DNA of 64,000 nt from Thamnidium elegans (GCA_025201345.1 JAIXMG010000031.1:1-64000), one strand, 5' to 3'; counted from the stretch's first letter, positions 35,915-47,040 are shown. Numbers and translations: made by a program. The notes: generated by a model from the sequence alone, not told the origin.

Positions 35915-37169
35915 GCAAGTGACAGATAATATTAAGTAAGAAATATATAAAAGAAAGATGTAAAAGGGATCGTATTTGCATTTGTTTGAGTTTAAAAATA
36001 AGAGTCGCTGTGTTTAGAACAAGGTACAAAAAAAATGCAACTGTCAATTACAGAGTATAATAACAAAAAGGTAATTAAAAGAATATAAACTATAAGGCCG
36101 TACCCGAGAGAAGTACACTTTATAATTTTTTATTAAATAAAAGATAATATAATGAAAAGATCCAGCACCTCATTTACATGTACGCATTGCACAATTATAA
36201 CTGTCAAGCATTATGCCAAAGGTTAAATCAAATAAGCCAATCATATTATATTTTACTGTAAAAATAACAGTAAGTTTTTATTAAGAATGTTGCGGATAGA
36301 TTATTAAAAGGAAGAAAAAAAACATTAAGGTAATGTTTACATTTAATGAGAATTAGGGCAGACATTATCTTTCCCTTTTTAAGAAGTCTTCTTTTTTTTT
36401 ATAATGCCTTCTTTTTTTTTTTTTATAATGCATTCTCTTTTTTTAAGACATTCTTTTTTAAAACGCTTTCTCATTCTCTTTTTAGGACACTCATTTTTAG
36501 GACACTCATTTTTAAAGACGCTCATTTTTAAAGACACTCATTTTTAAAGACACTCATTTTTATTTATAGCTTTTTTTTTCGTTTTTATTTTTTTTTGGCC
36601 CTTTGGGTTGGGTTGCTAAATAAGAAAAAGTTAGAAATCAACTCTTTTTTATTTGCAGCAGAATGTTTTTATGATACTTTCCTTCTCTCCTCGTATCACT
36701 CCAACTTTCTACCAGCCAGTGCTTATGGTACCATTTGCGCCATGCAATTTTTTTTTTTGGGGGTTTACAGATTTGACCCATCTGCAGGGCTTTTTTCCAA
36801 AAGAGACAACTTGTGAATTCACATCCCCACCCCGCGGTAAGAGAAAGCGGAATGGGGATGTAAACCCACAACCTGCCTCTCCGGAAAAAAACCACCACGG
36901 ATGAGTCAAACTGCAAACACACAAAAAGAAAGATTACAAGGCGCAAATGGTACCATAAGCACTACTATTACAGAAAAAAGACTTGATCAGAGTCCCAAAA
37001 ACTGTAATAATAGTTAGTAAATATCTGGTCAGTTACCTTTTGTAGTTGTGAAGAAAAAAAAAGAGAAAAAAACAAAAAAGGAAAAAAAAAAACGGGTCAA
37101 TTTATACCCGTGATTTGTTGCCATAGTTTGTGTGACGTGTGGCATTTTTGTGTGACCTTTTTTTGTAGT
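35915..37169 (+). repeat. Dispersed repeat R1, left copy
   Basis: From about 35915 to 37169 this sequence matches the reverse complement of about 58368-59665, nearly identical from 36035 onward. It contains several 16-17-bp tandem units of the type ACACTCATTTTTAAAG (36480-36570), a 246-bp near-palindromic core and A-rich ends. The right-hand boundary ends at a TA where the Tc1/mariner element starts. Open frames inside exist identically in both copies but are repetitive and not protein-like. Element class unknown. Confidence 0.85.
36718..36963. repeat. 246-bp near-palindromic element inside R1 (left copy)
   Basis: The outermost arms AGTGCTTATGGTACCATTTG (to 36741) and 36940-36963 are perfect 24-bp inverted repeats. 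Inward the two halves remain imperfect reverse complements (for example TTTACAGATTTGACCCATC versus TTTGCAGTTTGACTCATCC) up to an apex near CCCGCGGTAAGAGAAAGCGG. The transcript would fold into one long hairpin. It is probably a MITE nested in R1. Confidence 0.8.
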
Positions 37170-37170
37170 A

Positions 37171-38717
37171 CTGGGTTTCCCACCTCATTTTCCAAAGCCC
37201 GTTACTATTTCCAAAAAAAAAATAATTAGTAATGAACAATGACACGCTTATGAATGAAATTTCTGTACAAGAGGAGGATGAAGTAGTTACCGAAGAGGTG
37301 TATGTTAACTTATATCAAAAGCGCTGTGAGCCTGCCGAAGTAGACATTTGTACGGCAATGGAGTGTGATGAAGAACTAGCAGATGAATTAGGTTTAGATT
37401 TGAAAGAAGAGAGAGTAGAAGAAGAAGAAGAAAATGAAGAAGAAGAGAAAGTAGAGGAGACGTTGGAAGAGGTAAATGCTCGTGCCAAAGAGTATTTCGA
37501 TGTGCATTTGAATCAACTAGAATTGAAACTGGAACGTGATGGAAAAAAAAACATATAGGAAGTATACTGATGAATAAATTGACTTATTTATTGACTTAAT
37601 TTCTGCAGGGTCCGATGTCAAATCAGCTTGTTTGAGTACAGATATTTCCTTGTGGTCTGGATACAAATACAGAAAAACTTTCAGAGATGATCCTGAAAAT
37701 GGACTTATTCCTAGAAAAAAGAGAGGTAGAAAAGGATCGTTGTTTAAGTTACAACAGCGCCATGCTGAATGGATTATCAAGTACATTGATGAAAATACAA
37801 CAGCAGTACTTGAACAAATTAGATTCGAGCTTTGTAAAGAATTCGAAACCGAGGATCTTACTGTAAGTCGATCTGCACTTCACAGATTCATGCGAACTGT
37901 TTGTGCTCTTTCTATGAAGAGATTAGAAAAAAATCCTGCCAGAAGAAACCATATTGAAGTAATCGAACAAAGAAAAACAGAAGTAGAAAATGGATAGCCG
38001 ATGATAATATGGACTTTCTAAAAAATTGTGTCTTTATAGATGAGGCCGGTTTTAATATCAATACCACTCGTAAGAGAGGATGGTCGAAAAAAGGTACATC
38101 TGCCAAAGCAATCGTCTCTTCTGCGCGCGGCACTTCGATTACGATTTTGGATGCAATTTCAGTTGATGGCGTTATTGATATTTCCCTTCGAAAGTCCACA
38201 TCTTCTGTTGGTAGTAAGAAGAGAAAAGTAAACGGAAAAGAAGTGAAGATCAATGGCCGGATAGGGACAAGATCTGAACACTTTCTCGCTTATTTGAATA
38301 ATATGATGGATTATTTAGATAGAAACGGGCTTCAAGACTGTTATCTCGTAATGGGAAATGCTCCAATTCACACGCCTGCTCATATTAAAGAGGTTATTGA
38401 AAAAAGAGGGTATAACTGTGTTTATTTACCAGCATACTCTCCTTTTTTGAATCCAATTGAAGAATTTTGGTCAAAAGTAAAAGCTGGTATCAAGAGAAGC
38501 CCTCTTGATTCTGGTAATTTATTGACGCCTAGAATAATGGACTCTGTTTCGAAGGTTACTTTGAGTGATTGTAGAGGTTAGATAAGACATTCTACCTCTT
38601 TCTTTCTTGTATCGCAAAAGAAAACACGCTTTAATTTCTTATAAAAAATTAAAAAGAGTTTTGGACGGGTTTTGGAAAAATTACGCTCATTTTTGGAAAA
38701 TGAGGTGGGAAACCCAG
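37171..38717 (+). mobile_element. Tc1/mariner-like DNA transposon, 1547 bp
   Basis: Perfect 26-bp terminal inverted repeats bound the element: 37171-37196 begins CTGGGTTTCCCACCTCATTT, and 38692-38717 is its reverse complement. Both ends are flanked by TA (37169-37170 and 38718-38719), the Tc1/mariner target-site duplication. The interior encodes an IS630/DDE_3-type transposase that is broken. Insertion is at the junction between repeat R1 and a Harbinger relic. Confidence 0.9.
37232..38581 (+). pseudogene. Tc1/mariner-type DDE transposase, frameshifted and catalytically damaged
   Basis: Three open segments form the gene: 37232-37558 (Glu-rich N-terminus), about 37607-37997 (helix-turn-helix part with RKKRGRKGSLFKLQQRHAEW and ENTTAVLEQIRFELCKEF) and about 37970-38581 (catalytic part). 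Between the last two the frame changes inside an A run near 37986. The catalytic part keeps the first Asp (VFIDEAGFN) and the Glu motif (NPIEEFWSKVK), but where the family has MDNAPIH it reads MGNAPIH: codon GGA 38354-38356 replaces the second catalytic Asp. The gap between the first two segments may be an intron or decay. The copy is almost certainly inactive, though its intact ends could be moved by a related enzyme. Confidence 0.85.
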
Positions 38718-38724
38718 TAAATTA

Positions 38725-39062
38725 GCTTTAAATCATACCTGAGTCTCTAACCCGAATATAAATGAAACGACATTTATTATCGCATACTGCTGTCAGCTTA
38801 ATTGAAAGTTCCCCTTTCTATCACGCCAATGTTCGGGATAAACTCTTGGTGGTTCAATAATCACATTTTTACCATCGAGTAAATCAATAATATTAGGTTA
38901 ACGACGGATAGCCCCTTCTCTCTGACCGTGTGGCCATTCAAAACCTGTTTGTATGGCCTGAACCCTTTCTTGATTATCAGGCCAGCTGATTTTGTTTCCA
39001 TAGATCTCCCTCAATTGCAATGAGGGTTCTTCTAAAAAAAACTCATGTAACTTCCATGGGAA
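38725..39062 (-). pseudogene. PIF/Harbinger (HARBI1-like) transposase relic
   Basis: The minus strand reads ELREIYGNKISWPDNQERVQ, GFEWPHGQREGAIRR, stop, NIIDLLDGKNVIIEPPRVYP then EHWRDRKGNFQLS; after a one-base shift it continues IKLTAVCDNKCRFIYIRVRD. The block with HWRDRKGNFS-like and LTAVCD motifs is the first part of the Harbinger DDE catalytic domain. In-frame stops and a frameshift show decay, and no ends or partner Myb gene are visible. It abuts the right end of the mariner element. Confidence 0.7.
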
Positions 39063-40176
39063 ACACCAAAGGAAATGTTACTCTTTCTGTATCCAATATG
39101 GCAATTAGCTAACCGCTATATAGCACAAAAGATTTGAATATACGCAGGCAATTATTTTTACTTTTCTTCCATTGTAAAAGTGTGTTTACTAAGTGAGGTT
39201 TCTAAATTTAAAGTTTTTTTGATAAGAATCATAATTAAAAATCAATAAAGAGGTTCGGCTTTATCTGCTATCAGGTTTCGATTTTAAAGGAGAGTGTTGA
39301 CTTTGTTTATATTTATAACTTATTTTCACAACCTCAGAAATACTGATCTGCATGCTGTATCTACTAATATATGTAACAATATCGAATTAGACATAGACTA
39401 TACATACAAGTACTCATATTCTCATATAGTCACTTACATAATATATACACAATTAAACTATTTCTACTTATATTACTCAGATACATCTTAATGTTCTATC
39501 GATTGAATATAAATTTATAAACGGCTGTTAATACTAATTGAATAACTAAGATAACAGGTTTACATAAATAATTGTCACATTATTTATAATCCACAAGCCT
39601 CTATCTTATATCATTTAGTCTTGAAAGATAACAGGCATCGCTGCTGTTATAATTAATATTCTAAAGACAATATTTCTATATTCAAATTGCTCATATATGA
39701 ATGGCTTGCTAATAGTGTCTAAGTTTCACATCTTATGATAAGCGTCCATTTAAATCCAATATGTATATAAAACACACATTTTCTTATAATAAAAATTATG
39801 ACCTTTTTAAAGTCTGTTATTATATTTTATTTTTTGTATTTTGATATTCACTTTTATTTTATAACCGTTAATATCACACTGTACAAAGTGTGTGAAATTT
39901 ATAGTGCGGCTTCCTGCTTTTGTAATAAAGTTGACCCTATTGTTACTCGAAAAACGAAACGTTAACTTTACTTATTTTGAACACCTCATATATCAACTAT
40001 CATAACATGTTGACATTAATGTAAACTGTTGTATTTTAAGCTCAGAATAATATTGCAGTAAAAAGTAGGTATTCTGAGAGAGCATGCTTTCCAAATTATA
40101 CTTAAATCCTTCCAAAAAAACGAAAACGTTTCCTTCCTAATGAAATAATAGTATTCATTTTGCAATATTTCCAAAC

Positions 40177-40207
<31 letters not shown>

Positions 40208-40411
40208 CTAAGGTGTTACAATATAGATCTTAATAAAGATTTTTCATAAAATTATAAGAATTACCTTTCAGCGGTTACTTTCGTCTACAACTCTATTTAG
40301 ATTAATGATACTTCAATTTCCTAATATTAACGTTTGTGTAACTTTCACTGTTTCTTTTTAATTTAAAAGGCCTTTTTATTTCACTTTTTTTTTCTTACTT
40401 CATAACTGAAT
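39063..40411. other. Intergenic stretch, one possible small ORF
   Basis: AT-rich DNA without recognised genes. A 55-codon ORF at 39798-39965 (plus) has a hydrophobic start (MTFLKSVIILFYFLYFDIHF) and three Cys, resembling a small secreted protein, but has no other support. An A run lies at 40181-40207. The last 100 bp should hold the promoter of the F-box-like gene. Confidence 0.35.
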
Positions 40412-41845
40412 ATGATGCATCTTTATAGTCTACCAAATGATATACATGCTGTTATTTGCTCAAAATTAAATCGTCAAGATAAATACTACTTGGCGATCAC
40501 ATCAAAGCTGATGTACGAGAAGTATAGGCACTTTAAAGATAACAAAGTGTTTGACTTATTATTATCAGAAAAACTGGGAAGCTTTTTCAGTACTACAATT
40601 ACCAACGTCCATGTATCTTTGCACATAAACTCTATAAATTACAGCGAGCTATATACACAATTAAACCAGCTATACTATATGGAAAGTTTGACAGTGAAGT
40701 TCTCTGATTTAATCACTACAAAGATCGCGTATTATTTTATTTCCTGTTTACCAAAAGTATATAACTCATCTTTATGTTTATTTGTTGAAGACGAGAGAAA
40801 CTACGTGATAATCAAGCATGCTTGTAATAATAATATTCGTATTGAACAATTTGAAAGCTGTCAAACGAATAAAAGAGTAAGAACGCCGTCACCTTTTAGA
40901 GAAATCATTAAAAATGTTAAAAAACTTAAAGAACTTTACGGTGAAGATAACGATGGCAATAATAATAATATCCCTATGGCCATTAAAGATATAATAGATA
41001 TCAACTCTTACAAAGAAAACAATCTTAACTTCAATGTTTTTATGAAGGAAGTAAGAAGAAAAGAAGATGCTGAAGAATGGATAAAGAGCATAATAGCGCC
41101 CAAGTTGTTAGAATCAATAGTGGTATTTAAAAAAAATTGGGTGTTCGTCACACAATTCGAAATCTATTACAGAAACGATGCAAGTATAGATGAATAGGCC
41201 ACAGCAACGACAATGGACAAATATCCAAATAATGTTGTTGGTAAAGTAAAGAATAAGACCGAAAGAGGAAAATCTTGGTTTGAGCTGTCTCTCTTTTGGG
41301 GTAGATTTGAACTTTTATTAACTGGAGGTCTAACGGGCAGTAGAAAGACAAGTGATATTACACCTTTTTTAGGTCCGAATGTGCCGTTCAAAGAACTGTT
41401 TGATAGTGATTCTTTAATAAGTGATCATATCTATATCAGATGTAATTGTGATGGTATTGCAGCGAATTATCAGGTCCGAAACTTAAGAAATTGGATGAAA
41501 TTATCGTCGTCGTATGAATGGACTTGTATCAGTAGACATTTTTACGAAAAAGGCTTTAAAACAACGAATGTATTAGCTATTAGAGATAGTACACCTCTTA
41601 ATACTATCGTATCAATCATTCTTAGCCATATTTCATATCGTAAAAAGTTTGAAGAAGAAGATTACCATGAAATTCTAAACCTATTCAAATCTTCTGGTGC
41701 ATTAGAACATAACAAGAATATACAAAAGATAAAGAGCTTTGACACCTTAAAAAAAAAACTCTTGTTGAACGAAGGAACTGTAGATTATGTCATGCTTGCA
41801 GACTACATGCACAGATCTAAAAAAAAGCAACGGGGACCCGCTTAG
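40412..41845 (+). CDS. F-box-like protein split by a single in-frame TAG
   Basis: Two open segments, 40412-41197 (261 codons) and 41213-41845 (210 codons), lie in exactly the same frame and are separated only by TAG 41195-41197 plus five sense codons. Together they span 478 codons, a normal size for fungal F-box proteins. The N-terminus MMHLYSLPNDIHAVICSKLN + RQDKYYLAITSKLMYEKY is an F-box-type LP...I...L...D...L...SK.MY motif that would bind Skp1. The rest is Leu/Ile/Asn/Lys-rich without a repeat family I recognise. The TAG means a pseudogene by one substitution, programmed readthrough (TAG followed by G), or a sequencing error; two genes are unlikely with 15 bp between them. No intron signals explain the stop. 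Confidence 0.65.
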
Positions 41846-43244
41846 CTCTACCAACACAAATGAGGTCGTTTCCTTCTCGTCGAAGTTACGCGCCTACACA
41901 GTAAGCCGCAACAAAAAAAATTTAAATTGCTATCGATTATAAATAAAGTATCAGTCTGCATAAAAAAAAAAAAAAAAAAAAAAAAAGACAATTATCTCGT
42001 TAATAGTGTTTATAATTATCGTTAATTTTATTATGGAGGAACAAACTGATTTTTCACAAATATTGGTCTTGTAAGTTGTTATTTTTTTTTTTTTTTTTGT
42101 AAAAAAGTAATTTTTATTAAAAAAAATTTTTAGTTACACGTCAATGAGCGGTGGAACTAGAAAAGACGAGGGGCTTTAAATAAGGGAGGAGAAAAGGGGG
42201 AAAGTTGTTATTTTAAAAGAGTCATTTAAGGTGACTAGCAAAACCTTATTTACTGTCGCCTCATTATGTATCTCACAAAAATATTACATTAAACAATTAC
42301 AATGATATTAATGGTTACATAGCTAAAAACGTTTTTTAATGACCTTCGCTCTTTATTAATGTTCATTTAGTTAAACCAAGTGCACCACGTGGAGGTAGAA
42401 CATATAAATGCACCCATTTTTGCAGCTACAAGTAGCTACAGGGAATTTCAACCCGAACACCAACAAAAGCATCGTACCAACAACAAAAGCCATCATCACA
42501 AATTTTGCCTCCGTGTTTCCCATCATCAAACATTCTACGAACCTTTGGGACGTGACGTGGGTGACGTTCCCACTAGAAACTCTTGTCAGCGGTCTTATGA
42601 ATAGCTAGGCTAAGATGTATGACGGTAAATACCGCACCTTTGCTTGCATCAGACCTTCCTAAAAGTCTCACGTCGTTTGTTGCGGCGCCACAATGAAAGT
42701 AAAGAATAATATAATGTATTTGCTTGGCTTGCAAAAATAAGTTACAGATTTCTTTCTAATGTCTTTAGTTGACACAATTTGTTGAGGGAAAAAAAAATCT
42801 TTTATAGTTAAAAAAAAAAAAAAATGAATAAGCCATCAGTGACACAGACGCATTTATTATACTATGAAGCTATCATGAGCACTATAAAAAGAAAAGACAT
42901 CAAACAAAACAAAGAAAAGGGGTTGACCCCCAAAAATGAAAAACGAAAAAACAAAAAAGTACGTTTTTAATTTTTTTTATCAAAGATATATTTAAAACAA
43001 CTATTTTGTATTATACAACTTGGGTCCAAAAAGCTTTTTCTGTTTTAATAAATTAAGAACCATTATTTGTTATAGCTGGTAAAAGTAGCAATGATTTCTT
43101 ATGTGAGCGATTTTTTACGCTGCAATACCGCAATGATTATCACGCCACAATTGCTCTCTTCTTTCAATTATTTTGTTCTTATCCCTTTGGAGTGTTTTAT
43201 TGTTACTACATTTTTATAATTGACTTGGATAATATGGCACATTC
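41846..43244. other. Intergenic stretch, no convincing gene
   Basis: About 1.4 kb. A spliced mini-frame near 42033-42179 (MEEQTDFSQILV, intron with T tract, then FYTSMSGGTRKDEGL) has no known relative. Two overlapping 66-74-codon frames at 42380-42608 are in different frames of the same DNA and neither is supported. The end (from about 43190) begins to resemble the outer part of repeat R1. Confidence 0.35.
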
Positions 43245-43451
43245 CGTTGCTACATGCTCAATGTCAAAAGAAAAAACAAAATACATAAATAAAATAAAAA
43301 TACATGTCGCAAGCGGTGGATAACATTAAGAAAAGAAAATGAAAGTAAAAGTAAAAGAAAGGAAGATAGAAAGATGTTAAAGGAATTGTATTTGCATTTG
43401 TTTGAGTTTTAAAATAAGGGTCGTTGTAGTACAAAGAAAATGCAACTTGTT
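43245..43451 (+). repeat. R1 fragment interrupted by R2
   Basis: Matches the reverse complement of about 59508-59700 at the outer end of the right R1 copy, for example AAGCGGTGGATAACATTAAG and GTATTTGCATTTGTTTGAG. The match stops at ATGCAAC where R2 begins, consistent with R2 having inserted into R1. Confidence 0.75.
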
Positions 43452-43745
43452 TTATGGTGACTACTTTTTCTTTATATATGTCATTCTAGTTTATTCAGTC
43501 CCTAAAACTATCACCTTTTTAAATTTAATATTTATGCTTATCAGTTTACCACCTCCACTTTTTCTTTTTTTTTACAAAACCAAAAACTTTACTTTTTCTT
43601 CAATTTTATTTTATAATAATTTTTACCAACAATCCTTTTGGTTAGTTTTTATTAATTATTAACATTTTTAAAGTTCCCCTTTTCTAATTATTTTATTTTA
43701 AAATAGTTGGTATTAATAAAAAAAATAATTAAAACAGTTGTCCAC
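43452..43745 (-). repeat. Dispersed repeat R2, copy 2
   Basis: This is the reverse-complement partner of 14594-14850, slightly longer (about 294 bp). Its ends TTGTTTTATGG and TTAAAACAGTTG are imperfect inverted repeats. No coding capacity; MITE-like. Confidence 0.7.
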
Positions 43746-43975
43746 ATCACAAACTGTCAATTACTGACACTATGATTAGTCTGATCTTAAAATACTGAAG
43801 TTGCCGAAGCGAAGGATGAAGAAGTGGTACAAGCTCTCTGAGCCACGCTTTATTTTCAGATATTATATAATAAAAAAGAAAAACTACAATACTATTCCCT
43901 TTTTCTCCAGATCTTTCAAGCAAGCTAATTAAATTCAATTTTTTTTTCTGGGAGGGGTAAAGATTGGTCGATCAA

Positions 43976-45343
43976 TTAAAATATTCTTCGATACCAGGGG
44001 CGGATTTGTACCACTTCTTCATCCTTCGCTTCGGCAACTTCAGTATTGTATGTCGTGCCTAACACAATCCTCGTTGCCTTCGCTTCAGACTCCGAGGTGG
44101 TATAGTTTTCAGTAGAAAAAATTGAATTTTGCACCTTGGTACTATCATGGATTTTCATGTTTGGTTTGTAGTAATACCTTTCAAATATGTCAGAAGATAG
44201 ACTCCAATTCGCATGTTTCTTGACTTTACTAATTTCCGTGCCTTGCATCACTGCTTTGGTACTTGAGGCTGCCCTAATCGAATGAGGTTTATAAGCCGTA
44301 TCCACACCGGCATTCTTCAAATGCGTCGATAACCATGAAGCGACTGTTGCAGGTTGTATACTTGAGATCTTCGACCCGTCTGTTTGATTTAAAGCTTTCA
44401 ATAGTAGAGCATGATCCTTGGGTAATCGTTCTCGCAAGCTCGATGTTTTTTGTATAAAAAGTAGAAGAGCTGTGACTACACAAACATCCTTCTGTTCCTG
44501 ACCTTGTAAAAACCCCAATTTTACATGTTTTTGTTGAGATTCTTTTGGCTCCCAGACTTGAATCGTAACCCCTTCAATTTCACCTGTGCCTTGATCTTTA
44601 ATTTGGAGAATGTCTCTGTATTGTATTCTACCTATATCATTGCTAGGGCGTCACATAGTATGCACACACAATAAAAGTACTACTTTTTGTTGTAAATCGT
44701 ATAAGCTAAGGATCTCACTCGGCGACAAAGAAGACTTGATGTAACTAGTTAAAACATCTAAATCCCAAGTTTCTAGCTGAGTAGGAGACTTCAGTTGTAC
44801 TTCAGAACGTCGCTTGGCTTTGAAGAAATCCACTATTTCTTTTGTGTCAGCTATTGGTTTGTGTTTTGGATGGGTAATTGTTAAGACTGAAGCTATTGCT
44901 GATCGATAACCGTTTAATGCAGAATATTTTTTGTCATTGTTATCCACCAAAAACTCCACTATTTGTTGAGGCTGAAATGCTTCTGGGTCACATCTCTTTT
45001 CTCGACACCATTTTGCATATGTCTTCCACGATGCGTTGTAAGCTTTGTTAGTACTGGTTCTTGTCGATTTATTTAAGAGTTCTACAGCCCTTTCGTTCAA
45101 ACCAAGGATTGTCCTTTTGTTGCTGATAACCTCCATGCGACTAAGTTCCATCTCTGTGTCCTCATCGACGACACTATTGGCGATGCCAAATGTTTCATCT
45201 GCAGGATGATCGGATACCAAAATTGGCTTTTCCATAGTGGAGTCACCAACACTACTTCCTTCGCCTTGCCCTTCTTGATCTTTTGTAATATCCTTGGGAT
45301 CAATTTCCATGGTGGAAACATGTATAGGCCCTTCTTCTTCCAA
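43976..45343 (-). pseudogene. DIRS tyrosine recombinase
   Basis: The frame begins at ATG 45343, runs through an acidic region and an N-terminal SAM-like core (STNKAYNASWKTYAKWCREK, PQQIVEFLVDNN, LNGYRSAIASVL), reaches VVLLLCVHTM, meets TGA at 44651-44653, and continues in the same frame with RPSNDIGRIQYRDILQIK to a stop near 43976. The catalytic half has the HxxR box (KPHSIRAASSTKAV), HANW and the YYY tyrosine region (DIFERYYYKP). The TGA replaces what is usually a Trp codon just before the first catalytic Arg. In active elements this enzyme inserts the circular cDNA. Apart from the single stop the protein is well preserved. Confidence 0.8.
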
Positions 45344-47040
45344 ACCTGTTGAAACGCATCCACTCGTTCTGCAAACGGGTCGTCTTCATAACTCCAATAC
45401 CTCGGTAGTTGATGATTGTGAGACGCAGCAAAGGCATCTATCCTCAGACGTGTCCATCTTTTCTGAATAGTTTGGAACATTTTCTTCGGAATTGTCGATT
45501 CGTACATCGGCCTTTACTTGCGGCTGAGACTGTCTGCATGTATATTCTGATGACCCGGGACATGTTTGTACTGAATATTCAGATGGTGTAAGTTGTATAG
45601 ATCCTGAATTTTCACTGCTAGATCCTGTAAACCAAAAGAAGCTGTTCCACCCGCCTTGGTAACGTACTTGAGCGCCGTCATATTGTCGCTGTACAATAGT
45701 ATTTATTTGGGACACTTTGGATTTTTTACATGGAGAAGTAACGCATAGTAAATCGTCTTCAGTTCTCTCACGTTGATCGAACTTCCTTTTTCTTCCTGGT
45801 TCCAAAACCCCGATGTCTTGATCATTGGAGAATGTACTCCCCAGCCCGTATCGGAAGCATCGACGAAGATGGCTAACTCTGGGTTTGCTAGAGATATTTT
45901 CTGTATTGGGAGTCCGTTTTTCTGGATTAAAAAAGTTTCCCACCATTGAACTTCCTGGAGTGCCGATTTTGATAAGCTACATGGTTTGTCCCAATTGTTC
46001 TTTTGTAGACGTAGGCTCCTCGCTAAATCCCTTTGCATATGACGGATATGTAATAAGGCGTCTCCTACTGCTGGAATTACCGCCGTTATTTTCCCCAACA
46101 GACTTGCTATCCACCTGCATGAACGTTCCGGTGGTTTTGATGCCTGGCGAATTCTCTGTAACAGTTTGTTGATCTTCTGAGAAGGTACTGAGACCTTCAT
46201 GGTCTTGGTGTTGAATAAAAATCCTAGGAATTCTTGACATCTGGACGGAAGAAGAATACTCTTTTTCTCGTTGATTATAAAACCCAATTCTGTCAAATGC
46301 GAGATTAGTAACACAGTGGTCTTTTTCATTTGTTCTAGTGATTTTTCCAGTATACAAATGTCGTCCAAATAATAGATCAAACGTATACCTTTCGCTCTCA
46401 ACGGTTCTAGAGCATAACGCATAATCTTGGAGAAGACTCTTGGAGCAATACTGAGACCGAAGGCCAGAGACGTGTACTGGTAAATAGTCCCTTTGTTCAT
46501 GAACGTCAAATATTTTTGTGAATCTTGATGAATCGGTATCACCACGTAGGCATCCTTCAAATCCACCTTGCACATATAATCGTTGGGCTCTATGACTTCC
46601 CTTAATGCCGGAACCCCTTCCATTTTGAAATGTTGTACTTGTAAAAATTGATTTAGCATTGTACAATCTAAAATCAGACGACGTTTCGTAGGTTCTTGAA
46701 TTGTGAAGAAGTTCGACAAGTAATCCTTGTTCTGTGTCTCTGAAATCCGGATAATACCTGCCTTCAGGAACTGTTGGATAGCCGACTCGTCCTCCTGTTG
46801 GTCTTCGATAGATCTCCTCATTGATCTCACTCGCCATGGTGATGGAATCTTCTTGAATTGCAGTTGATAACCTTTTTTTATCACTGAAATCGGTCAAGTA
46901 GGTTGCGTGATCCGTCTCCATGCCGGCAGAAAATGATACAGGCGGCCACCTGGTAATATCCCGTCCGGTGGTATCGAGTAGTTGTAATTGATTTGATGAT
47001 GATCTGATATTCCCTGTTGAATGAAATATTCGAGAATATA
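45097..47040 (-). pseudogene. DIRS reverse transcriptase/RNase H polyprotein
   Basis: One minus-strand frame runs from about 47040 to 45097: PGGRLYHFLPAWRRITQPT, TGA, PISVIKKGYQLQF, the RT palm (RLILDCTMLNQFL, VDLKDAYVVIPIH, TSLAFGLSIAPRVFSKIM, and the catalytic box LIYYLDDI), the thumb, then TAA at about 45703, ILLYSDNMTALKYVTKAGG with the RNase H Asp, and HVPGHQNIHADSLSRK, TAA at about 45514. A connection region (LRIDAFAASHNHQLPRYWSY) follows. The three stops lie in frame with family-like residues on both sides, so they are substitutions rather than domain borders. The region before 47000 is too short to contain gag. Confidence 0.85.

Larger units (their letters stand above)
43791..47040 (-). 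mobile_element. Degenerate DIRS-type (tyrosine-recombinase) retrotransposon
   Basis: On the minus strand the order is reverse transcriptase, RNase H, then tyrosine recombinase in an overlapping different frame, the arrangement of DIRS elements. No integrase, protease or LTR is seen. A perfect 42-bp inverted repeat (43791-43832 and 44006-44047) straddles the recombinase stop, resembling terminal or internal complementary regions of DIRS elements. The gag-side end is missing or unrecognisable beyond about 47040, where eIF2B-epsilon-like sequence starts. Several in-frame stops make it inactive. Confidence 0.85.

Noticed and set aside
36595..36946. Several 60-100-codon open frames within R1, repeated at 58553-58946
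   Set aside because: They occur on both strands of a near-palindromic repeat, contain homopolymer-coded residues and have no start context or motif; open frame is a by-product of the repeat.
42033..42179. Spliced mini-gene MEEQTDFSQILV/FYTSMSGGTRKDEGL
   Set aside because: About 28 residues, no relative known; splice signals in T-rich DNA arise easily by chance.
42380..42608. Two overlapping 66-74-codon frames
   Set aside because: Mutually exclusive frames of the same DNA with no motif or conserved start.
45977..46921. 314-codon minus-strand frame overlapping the DIRS polymerase
   Set aside because: It lies in another frame over the conserved RT region and shows no conserved motifs, so it is a shadow of the real reading frame.
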